Assembly (NCBI GenBank): GCA_902789835.1
Contig: CADAPN010000096.1
Span: 1 to 11,044, forward strand
Length of the DNA: 11,044 bases
Origin: Oscillospiraceae bacterium
GTDB lineage: Bacteria > Bacillota_A > Clostridia > Oscillospirales > Oscillospiraceae
Direction of reading: 5' to 3'
How positions within the stretch are numbered: the stretch's first letter is position 1; every line of letters begins with the position of its first letter. Below the pieces are notes generated by a model, which had not been told where the DNA came from, searched no databases, and worked only from the letters and a program-made list of their open reading frames with translations. This document shows positions 5,487 through 11,044 of this stretch, piece after piece. A program made the translations under genes and the position numbers.

Positions 5487-6754
5487 CAGTGCAGATTCAA
5501 AAGCGCAGCTGCTGCCGCACCGGGAAGCGTGGTATCCTCCTCAATGATCAGGCGGACGTCACGCCCGAGCTCCTCCTGCAGGTGCTGCTTCATCAGGCGC
5601 TTCAGCTCCGGCGCATACAGATGGCTGTACTGAACCAGCGAGCCTTCCGCGAACACCGCCGTGGTGCCTTTCTTCCCGGCGTCGGTCAATTCCGCCATGG
5701 CAGTCAGGTTGGCGCACATCAGCAGGGCGGAGCGCCGGAACAGAAGGCCTGCAAGCTCCTGGATGAACGCGGCATCATCCGCGTTGTCTGTCAGGGCATT
5801 GATCCCCTCGCCGCAGGAAAAAGCATCCGCCTGCGCCGAATTCAGTGTCTTCAGTGCACGGATCTTTTTACCGCATTCCCTGCTCAGCAGGCCGTCTTCC
5901 GCTGCGCGTACAAGCGCCAGGTGACAGAGTTCGCCCAGGTAGACGCCTGCTGTCATTTTTTCCAGGTGCTTCTTCCCCGGGTTGTGGCTCATCTCATCCA
6001 GCTGGCGATCAAACAGGCCCTGTTCGAGGCCTTCGTAGCTGCCGCATTCAAAGTTGACGATCATATCGAATGCGTTTTTGATTTTTTCGATCTTCTTCCC
6101 CGGTACGGCGGCGCAGGTATTCGTGCCCGTCCCGCTGACCTGGCCGAAGCAGCTGGCGAAACCATCGTTCAGATGCTTTGCCATACCGCCGAGCTGAACC
6201 GCCGCCGTATCGTTGATGATGACCGCCCGTTTCCCGGCGTATCCCCGGCGTTCCAGCTCCGCGCAGAGGTTTCTGCCGACCAGTCTGCCTTCACAGCCGG
6301 TGATGACGACCTCTTTGTCGATCTCATTGACGCGGCCGTCTACCTCCGGGGTGATATCGGCAGAATAGGAAAAACAGAATCCGATTTTATCCGCCTTTTT
6401 CATAAAAGGCTCAACGGCGTCCGCAACAAAGGAAATGAAGTCTTCCCAGGTTGCCGGCTTCCCGATGCCGGGCATGCCGATTTTTTTTACCTTCTCAATG
6501 ACGCAGAACCCGCTTTCAAAGTGGGCAAGCGCACTGCGGAAGTTGGTGCCGCCGGCGTCGATCACGGCGACATACTCCCCGTCCGGAACCTGACCGGAGG
6601 TTTTCAGATAGGTCGGAATCATCGGATACGAGCTGTGTTCACCCTTCAGTCCGCGTTCCATGTCGCTGCGCATCTGCGATACGCAGTTCCGAAAATCGAA
6701 GGACGGAGAAATCATCCCATACTGGACGAAAAACGCCTCAGCTGACTGTATCAT
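5486..6754 (-). CDS. eukaryotic-type hexokinase
   Basis: A 422-residue ATP-dependent hexose kinase of the eukaryotic hexokinase family (Hexokinase_1/Hexokinase_2), not the usual bacterial glucokinase or ROK type. It should phosphorylate glucose or related hexoses at C6 in the cytoplasm. Motifs in order: phosphate-binding AVIDAGGTNFR (63-73); FCFSYSADI (127-135), matching the sugar-loop FSFP region; IINDTAAVQLGG (179-190) with the expected catalytic Asp (182); SGTGTNTC (207-214); NFECGSYEG (234-242), related to the eukaryotic INTEWGAFG; and FDRQLDEMSHNPGKKHLEKMTAGVYLGEL (248-276), close to the family consensus yDxxiDexSxNPGkqxfEKMisGmYLGE. The C-terminal EEDTTLPGAAAAAL (about 405-418) resembles the family's DGSGxGAAL end. 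The start ATG at 6754 overlaps the stop of the SPFH gene (ATGA), suggesting translational coupling. Sugar preference cannot be read from the sequence. Confidence 0.9.
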   Translation of the reverse strand: MIQSAEAFFVQYGMISPSFDFRNCVSQMRSDMERGLKGEHSSYPMIPTYLKTSGQVPDGEYVAVIDAGGTNFRSALAHFESGFCVIEKVKKIGMPGIGKPATWEDFISFVADAVEPFMKKADKIGFCFSYSADITPEVDGRVNEIDKEVVITGCEGRLVGRNLCAELERRGYAGKRAVIINDTAAVQLGGMAKHLNDGFASCFGQVSGTGTNTCAAVPGKKIEKIKNAFDMIVNFECGSYEGLEQGLFDRQLDEMSHNPGKKHLEKMTAGVYLGELCHLALVRAAEDGLLSRECGKKIRALKTLNSAQADAFSCGEGINALTDNADDAAFIQELAGLLFRRSALLMCANLTAMAELTDAGKKGTTAVFAEGSLVQYSHLYAPELKRLMKQHLQEELGRDVRLIIEEDTTLPGAAAAALLNLH

Positions 6755-7624
6755 GCTTCTGTCTTTTCCTCTTTCACGCCTTCAATAACGCCTGCAGCCA
6801 GGCCGGCCAGACCCTGAATCTCGCTCGGAATGATGATCTTCGTAGCCTTTCCGTTAGCCGCATTGGCAAATGCCTCCAGGGCTTTGATCCGCAGGACAGC
6901 CTCAGACGGGGTCGCCTCGTTGATCAGGCGAATGCCTTCCGCCGTCGCAGTCTGGACTTTCAGGATTGCCTCGGCCTGTCCTTCGGCTTCCAGAATCTGC
7001 TGCTGCTTCTTGGCGTCGGCACGCAGGATGGCGGACTCCTTCTCGCCTTCTGCTTCCAGGATGGCAGCGCGCTTTTCGCCCTCTGCCTTCAGAATGGCTT
7101 CACGGCGTTCACGCTCGGCCTTCATCTGCTTCTCCATCGCGTTCTGAATCTCTTTCGGCGGAAGTGATCCCCCAGGGATCTGTGGCTTCGTCCAGGATGG
7201 AGCGCATCTGGGTGTTGATGATGTCGCGGCTCGTCAGGCACTGGTCCAGCTCAAGATCGCCGATGATGTTACGCAGGGTGGTCGCGGCAAGATTCTCAAT
7301 GGCAACCATCGGCTGTTCAATGCCGTAGGTGTAGAGCTTCGGATCGGTAATCTGGAAATAGACGACCGTATCGATCTGCATCGTTACGTTATCCTTGGTG
7401 ATAACCGGCTGGGGCGGAAAATCAGCCACCTGTTCCTTCAGAGTGACAATTTTGGCAACCCGCTCTATAAACGGAACCTTGAAATGGATACCCACATTCC
7501 ATGTGGTCTTGTAGGCGCCGAGACGCTCGACCACATAGGCCTTCGCCTGCTGGACAATTCGGATATTCCGAACCAGAATCAGAACCAGCAGCAGAATCAA
7601 TACCAGAATAACAATACCATTCAT
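6751..7624 (-). pseudogene. SPFH/band-7 protein (stomatin/QmcA-like), broken by an internal frameshift
   Basis: A membrane-anchored SPFH protein encoded in two frames. The upstream part (7624 to about 7165) has an N-terminal membrane segment (residues 3-18), then the band-7 domain with VVERLGAYKTTWNVGIHFKVPF, TKDNVTMQIDTVVYFQITDP and TTLRNIIGDLELDQCLTSRD, ending at LDEATDPWGI. It then reads out of frame to a stop at 7109. The downstream part (from about 7164 to 6751) resumes at LPPKEIQNAMEKQMKAERERREAI, continues as an E/A/K-rich coiled coil and ends after PSEIQGLAG. In intact homologues about ten residues (pattern KVxRVELKNI) join these parts, so roughly 29 nt appear to be missing near 7164-7166. 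The start at 7624 follows AGGAGG. It lies 29 nt after the nfeD-like gene, its usual partner. The break may be a real mutation or an assembly error. Confidence 0.85.
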
Positions 7625-7653
7625 CGCGTTTCCTCCTGTTTGATTTGTTTATC

Positions 7654-8109
7654 TCAGGTTTTTATTCTTTCTGTGATCAGTTTTACCCCTTCGATTCGAA
7701 GGATACGTACCGTCTCGCCGACTTCCGCGCCGGCGTTCTCGTCGGCCATGCGTGCCGTCCAGATCTTTCCGTCCAGGCGCACAGCCCCCTTCTCCTGCAG
7801 ATTGTCGATCGCTTCGGTCACCACGGCTTCCTTCCCGATGACCATATCCGCATTGGTCGGGGTGACCCGGTTGTTCACATACTTCTTGACGAAGGGTCTC
7901 GTCAGCAGCAGCGTCAGGATGGACACCACCAGGAACCATACCACCTGCAGCCAGAACGGAGCGTGAAACAGCGCCGCAACCAGCGCCGCAAGCGCACCGA
8001 GAGCAAACCAGATGGAGATCAGCCCGGGAACCACAGCCTCGATGATCAGCAGTACGATCATGGCAATCAGCCAGAGAACAGACAGCTGAGCGTCTCCGCC
8101 CATCATCAT
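7654..8109 (-). CDS. NfeD-like membrane protein
   Basis: A 151-residue protein of the short NfeD class (NfeD1b/YuaF type, without the N-terminal protease domain). Three transmembrane segments (about 10-30, 32-50 and 53-70) are followed by a cytoplasmic OB-fold domain (about 88-148) containing GKEAVVTEAI, the hallmark VRLDGKIWTARM (110-121), GETVRILRIEGVKL and a short tail. NfeD-like proteins pair with SPFH/flotillin-type proteins and are thought to help organise membrane microdomains; the SPFH gene follows directly. The start is the first of three consecutive ATG codons (8109), 8 nt after AGGAGG. This is the first gene of the apparent nfeD-SPFH-hexokinase operon. Confidence 0.9.
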   Translation of the reverse strand: MMMGGDAQLSVLWLIAMIVLLIIEAVVPGLISIWFALGALAALVAALFHAPFWLQVVWFLVVSILTLLLTRPFVKKYVNNRVTPTNADMVIGKEAVVTEAIDNLQEKGAVRLDGKIWTARMADENAGAEVGETVRILRIEGVKLITERIKT

Positions 8110-8141
8110 AACGCATTCCTCCTCTCAGGGTTTTTCTTTTG

Positions 8142-8173
8142 GTTATGATATCATAACATGCCTCGAAAAACAA
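8142..8173 (-). promoter_or_regulatory. nfeD operon promoter overlapped by a 16-bp palindrome
   Basis: Minus-strand -35 TTGTTT (8168-8173), a 17-bp spacer and -10 TATCAT (8145-8150). A perfect 16-bp palindrome, GTTATGATATCATAAC (8142-8157), covers the -10 box and adjoining bases, which is where a repressor would block RNA polymerase. The promoter is moderate. The operator role is inferred from position and symmetry only. Confidence 0.5.
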
Positions 8174-8187
8174 GGGAGAAGTATGAA

Positions 8188-8217
8188 CCCCCGCTGTCTT
8201 TCAGCAGACAGCGGGGG
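8188..8217 (-). terminator. strong hairpin after the LysM gene
   Basis: CCCCCGCTGTC (8188-8198) and GACAGCGGGGG (8207-8217) form a perfect 11-bp GC-rich stem with an 8-nt loop, starting about 38 nt after the LysM protein stop codon. The following minus-strand bases (TTCATACTTCTC) are only moderately T-rich. Confidence 0.75.
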
Positions 8218-8255
8218 CCGATTGCTCACGAGTTCAGGAATGTTTACCCTGATCG

Positions 8256-9275
8256 TTAGTTTGCTGCAAAGTCAACCGTGATCCGTACCGGTGCATAAGG
8301 CATCACGAAGGTGTTGTTCGTCACCGGGATGAATTCGCCGTTATCGGTTCTCACAACGCTGACGGCGCTGACATGGAATCCGGTTGCCGGTTTCGGAACG
8401 ATCGTCACAGTCTGGCCGGAAGTGGCGCTCTGAACCTGAACACCGTTGACCGTCAGGATGAAGGTTCCATGGCCGGAGCTGTTGACCTTCAGATCGCTCT
8501 GGACGGGAGCAGGTGCCGGTGTAGGAGACGGGGTGGGGGTGGGCGTCGGTGCCACGCCGGCAACCGGCAGGTAGAAGTACTGTCCGACCCGAATGACATT
8601 CAGGTTTGTCGTGCTGTTCAAAGCTTTCAGCTGCTCGACATTTTTGCCGTAATCGACACCGTAGCTCGCACAGATGCCCGCAACGGTCTCGCCGCCCACG
8701 ACCTTGTGACCGACAATTGCTGTGAAGCTTGTGCCGGTAGGAACAGTCAGGCTGGGGATGACGATGACCTTACCGACCGGAATTTTGTTCCAGCTGGTGA
8801 TCCCGGAAAGAGCCTTGATCGTCGCTGCATTGGAATCAAAATCGATACCGAGCTTCGCGCAGACCCCGGCAACCGTTTCGCCGGCCAGCAGTTTGTGGTT
8901 AATCAGATAGCTCACGACGATGTCGCCGGTCTTGGCACCGGCAACAGTGCCGACCGCCGACACGCCCATCGGGGTAAAGCTGGCGATGTTCGTGACCCCG
9001 GTGGCGGCAGCAGTCGTCGTCTTGGTCCCGTTGCCGGGAAGCGTCAGTACCTGCCCTACTCTGAGAGCCTTGTAATTGGTTATATTATTTGTTTGTTTGA
9101 TCCACGCTTCGTTTTTTGCAAAATCAATGCCGAGCCTCTGGCAGATGCCGAAGACCGTGTCTCCGGATCTCACCGTATAGGTGATATTATCGGCAAAGGC
9201 AGTAATGCCGAGGCAGCCCAGCAGCATCGCAGCTACACAGACGCTGAGCAGAACACGCACAAAACTCTTCTTCAT
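8256..9275 (-). CDS. secreted triple-LysM protein with C-terminal divergent InlB-type repeat domain
   Basis: A 339-residue exported protein likely bound non-covalently to peptidoglycan. The signal peptide is residues 1-28 (MKKSFVRV, hydrophobic core, then AFA before Asp29). A possible but poor lipobox, LLGC (18-21), could instead make it a lipoprotein. Three LysM domains follow: about 33-80 (YTVRSGDTVFGICQRLGI ... LRVGQVLTLP), 125-175 (INHKLLAGETVAGVCAKL ... IPVGKVIVIP) and 188-237 (VGHKVVGGETVAGICASY ... IRVGQYFYLP). LysM domains bind N-acetylglucosamine-containing glycans. A proline/threonine linker (241-258) leads to a beta-rich domain (260-338) with GQTVTIVPKPATGFHVSAVSV and NTFVMPYAPVRITVDF, resembling divergent InlB B-repeats of Gram-positive surface proteins. 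No catalytic domain or sortase motif is present. The start ATG at 9275 follows GGAGG. The gene is monocistronic. Confidence 0.88.
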   Translation of the reverse strand: MKKSFVRVLLSVCVAAMLLGCLGITAFADNITYTVRSGDTVFGICQRLGIDFAKNEAWIKQTNNITNYKALRVGQVLTLPGNGTKTTTAAATGVTNIASFTPMGVSAVGTVAGAKTGDIVVSYLINHKLLAGETVAGVCAKLGIDFDSNAATIKALSGITSWNKIPVGKVIVIPSLTVPTGTSFTAIVGHKVVGGETVAGICASYGVDYGKNVEQLKALNSTTNLNVIRVGQYFYLPVAGVAPTPTPTPSPTPAPAPVQSDLKVNSSGHGTFILTVNGVQVQSATSGQTVTIVPKPATGFHVSAVSVVRTDNGEFIPVTNNTFVMPYAPVRITVDFAAN

Positions 9276-9335
9276 TTCACTGACCTCCAGGAACAGAAGT
9301 GTCGAAGACGGATGTCTCCTGTTTGAGTAGTTACA

Positions 9336-9364
9336 ATTCTATTACAAAAGAAAACAAATTGCAA
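9336..9364 (-). promoter_or_regulatory. sigma-A-type promoter of the LysM gene
   Basis: Minus-strand -35 TTGCAA (9359-9364), a 17-bp spacer and -10 TAGAAT (9336-9341). The transcript would start near 9329, giving a leader of about 53 nt. Confidence 0.72.
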
Positions 9365-9447
9365 GTATAAATTTACAAAATTAAGAAATTTTTTCAAATT
9401 CTTTTTTCATATCCCCGGGAGCTGCGATTTTCCCTTCTTCTTTCATT

Positions 9448-9484
9448 ATTATAACATATATTTGGAAACATTAAGAATTCTTAA
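9448..9484 (-). promoter_or_regulatory. extended -10 promoter candidate with 14-bp palindrome
   Basis: In the AT-rich gap between metG and the LysM gene, the minus strand carries TGTTATAAT (9448-9456), an extended -10 element with a perfect TATAAT. A weak -35, TTCTTA, sits 18 bp upstream inside the perfect palindrome TTAAGAATTCTTAA (9471-9484). It could be a second upstream promoter for the LysM gene. Such AT-rich matches arise easily by chance, so confidence is low. Confidence 0.3.
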
Positions 9485-9513
9485 AAAAGTCCACCTCTTT
9501 TGAAGAGGTGGAC
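9483..9513 (-). terminator. intrinsic terminator of metG
   Basis: On the minus strand GTCCACCTCTT (9503-9513) pairs with AAGAGGTGGAC (9489-9499) around a 3-nt loop, giving a perfect 11-bp stem followed by TTTTTT. It starts 13 nt after the metG stop codon. Confidence 0.93.
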
Positions 9514-9526
9514 ATCTGTCTCGTTT

Positions 9527-11044
9527 TCAGCAGAGGCGGGAGCCGACAGGGACGGCATCGTCGAGGATCATGAGGTGGAGCTCTTCCTTTCCGTCCACGG
9601 TGCGGACGGCGGAGAGGAGCATGCCGTTGGAATCCAGGCCCATCATCTTGCGCGGGGGGAGGTTCAGGATGGCGGCGACCTTCTTGCCCACGAGCTGTTC
9701 GGGCTCGTAGAAGGCGTGAATGCCGGAGAGGATCTGGCGCGGGGTGCCGGAGCCGTCGTCGAGGCTGAATTTCAGAAGCTTCTGCGATTTCTTGACGGCC
9801 TCGCAGGACAGGACCTTGACAACGCGCATGTCACATCTGGCAAACTCGTCGATGCCGACATCGGGGAGGATGGGGTCGACGGCAGGTGCGGGGCGGTTCA
9901 TGGCCTCGAGCTCGTCGAGCATCTTCTGGGCGTCGATGCGCGGGAAGAGGGTTTCACCGCGTGTGACGGTGACGTCGGCGGGGAGGCTGCCGAAGACGGA
10001 AGCGGACTCCCAGCTCCGGGCACTTTCCCCTGCCCCGATCTGGTCGAAGGCTTTGGCGCAGCTTTCGGGGATGAAGGGTGTGAGGAGGATGAGGGAGACG
10101 CGGAGGGCCTCCAGCAGGTTATAGAGCACGGATGCGAGGCGCGGGCGGTTGGCCTCGTCCTTCGCAAGGACCCAGGGCATGGTCTCGTCAATATATTTAT
10201 TGGCGCGGGAGATGAGGCGGAAGACCTCCTCGAGGCCGAGATGGAGCTGGAAGGCGTCCATCTGGGCAGCGTAGCGAGCGGGGGTTTCGCGGATCATGGC
10301 GAGAAGGGCGTCGTCCAGGGGATCGGCGGCGCGGTCTGCGGGCAGGGTGCCGCCGAAGTACTTGCCGACCATGGCGACTGTGCGGGAGACGAGGTTGCCG
10401 AGGGAGTTGGCGAGGTCTGCGTTGATGGTGTTAATCAGCAGCTCGTTGGTGAAGTTGCCGTCGGTGCCGAAGGGGAAGTGGTGAAGTTGCCGTCGGTGCC
10501 GAAGGGGAAGGTGCGCAGCAGGAAGAAGCGCAGGGCGTCCACGCCGAATTTTTCGGCCAGGAGGTAGGGGTCGACGACGTTGCCCTTGGACTTGGACATC
10601 TTGCCGCCGTCGATGACAAGCCAGCCGTGACCGTAGACCTTGGCGGGGACGGGCTCGCCCACACTCATAAGCATGGCGGGCCAGATGATAGAGTGGAAGC
10701 GGACGATCTCTTTGCCAACGATGTTGACGGGGGGCCAGTATTTGTCGAAATCATGATAGCGGTCGTTCATATAGCCCATGGCTGTGGCGTAGTTGAAGAG
10801 GGCGTCCACCCAGACATAGACGACGTGACCCGGGTCGAAGTCGACGGGAATGCCCCAGGAGAAGCTGGTGCGGGAGACGCAGAGGTCCTCGAGGCCGGGC
10901 TTGATGAAGTTGTTGATCATCTCGTTGACGCGGGAAGCGGGCTCGAGGAAGGTGCCGGACTCCAGCAGGTCCTGGACGGGTTTGGCGTACTTGGAGAGGC
11001 GGAAGAAGTAGGCCTCCTCCTCGGCGTCGTGGACGGGGCGGCCA
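9527..11044 (-). pseudogene. metG: methionyl-tRNA synthetase MetRS, frameshifted by a 32-bp duplication; 5' end beyond window
   Basis: MetRS attaches methionine to tRNA-Met. The visible part begins inside the catalytic domain (GRPVHDAEEEAYFFRLSKY). It continues with WGIPVDFDPGHVVYVWVDALFNY, WPPVNIVGKEIVRFHSIIWPAML and the signature GGKMSKSKGN (about 10579-10608), then FGVDALRFFLLRTFPFGTDGNFT. There an exact 32-bp tandem duplication (10447-10510) shifts the frame, and translation stops at 10435-10437. With one copy removed, the frame continues as NELLINTINADLANSLGNLVSRTVA through the anticodon-binding helical domain. It ends with the C-terminal tRNA-binding OB domain (FARCDMRVVKVLSCEAVKKSQKLLKFSLDDG ... 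MILDDAVPVGSRLC), an appendix found in many Firmicute MetRS. MetRS is essential, so the break suggests an assembly error, a heterogeneous population or a second copy elsewhere. The N-terminal HIGH motif lies outside the window. Confidence 0.92.
10447..10510. repeat. exact 32-bp tandem duplication inside metG
   Basis: Two identical adjacent 32-bp copies, 10447-10478 and 10479-10510, each beginning TGGTGAAGTTGCCG. As 32 is not a multiple of three, the second copy shifts the metG frame. Each copy encodes the conserved FPFGTDGNFT segment, which is therefore present twice. Confidence 0.97.

Noticed and set aside
5489..6745. 418-codon open frame opposite the hexokinase gene
   Set aside because: It mirrors the hexokinase frame almost end to end, has no recognisable domain and no ribosome binding site, and would start inside the bidirectional terminator region.
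7109..7180. Programmed ribosomal frameshift in the SPFH gene at the GGGGGA run
   Set aside because: A simple +1 or -1 shift would rejoin the frames but still omit about ten conserved residues, so a deletion (real or technical) explains the sequence better.
8500..8560. Short G-rich repeats on the plus strand
   Set aside because: They are the codons of the proline-threonine linker of the LysM protein, not an independent repeat element.
9371..9446. Tiny minus-strand frame of about 20 codons in the AT-rich gap before the LysM gene
   Set aside because: Its ATG follows the TATAAT by only two bases and has no ribosome binding site, so it is very unlikely to be translated.

Overview
The window looks like chromosomal DNA from a Bacillota (Firmicutes) bacterium, perhaps a gut-type Clostridia or Erysipelotrichia. 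The evidence is moderately GC-rich coding sequence, strong AGGAGG-type ribosome binding sites, near-consensus sigma-A promoters with 17-bp spacers, short intergenic gaps with classic hairpin-plus-U terminators, and a Firmicute-like set of core genes. I see no tRNA or rRNA gene, transposase, phage gene or CRISPR array.

Layout, left to right. (1) Positions 1-692, minus: an UppP/BacA-type undecaprenyl-diphosphatase homologue with degenerate active-site motifs, cut off at its 3' end by the window edge. (2) 810-2342, minus: a CbxX/CfxQ (SpoVK-like) AAA+ ATPase with an alpha-helical N-terminal region and an acidic/lysine-rich tail. It diverges from (3) 2481-3215, plus: the 16S rRNA methyltransferase RsmE; each has its own well-formed promoter. 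(4) 3344-4492, plus: a RodA/FtsW-type SEDS protein whose best-supported start is a CTG codon, followed by a strong terminator. (5) 4535-4837, minus: a promoter-to-terminator unit with no convincing protein. It looks like a structured, independently transcribed RNA of about 260 nt that I cannot assign to a known family. (6) 5016-5468, plus: a small GtrA-family membrane protein with its own promoter and a bidirectional terminator. (7) 8109-5486, minus: an apparent three-gene operon of nfeD-like gene, SPFH/band-7 gene (broken by a frameshift) and a eukaryotic-type hexokinase. (8) 8256-9275, minus: a secreted triple-LysM protein. (9) 9527 to the right edge, minus: methionyl-tRNA synthetase metG, frameshifted by an exact 32-bp tandem duplication.

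How the genes relate: UppP and RodA both serve the lipid II/peptidoglycan cycle, and the LysM protein probably binds the finished wall. GtrA-family proteins often work with undecaprenyl-linked sugars. NfeD and SPFH proteins form membrane microdomain scaffolds; here they are translationally linked to a sugar kinase. RsmE and MetRS are translation housekeeping genes.

Points that most deserve a second look: the unidentified structured RNA at 4535-4837; the two indels of about 30 nt, neither a multiple of three, that break two conserved genes (SPFH and metG), which could be real, heterogeneous in the population or assembly artefacts; the eukaryotic-type hexokinase in an NfeD/SPFH operon; the CTG start of the SEDS gene; and the perfect 16-bp palindrome over the nfeD promoter.
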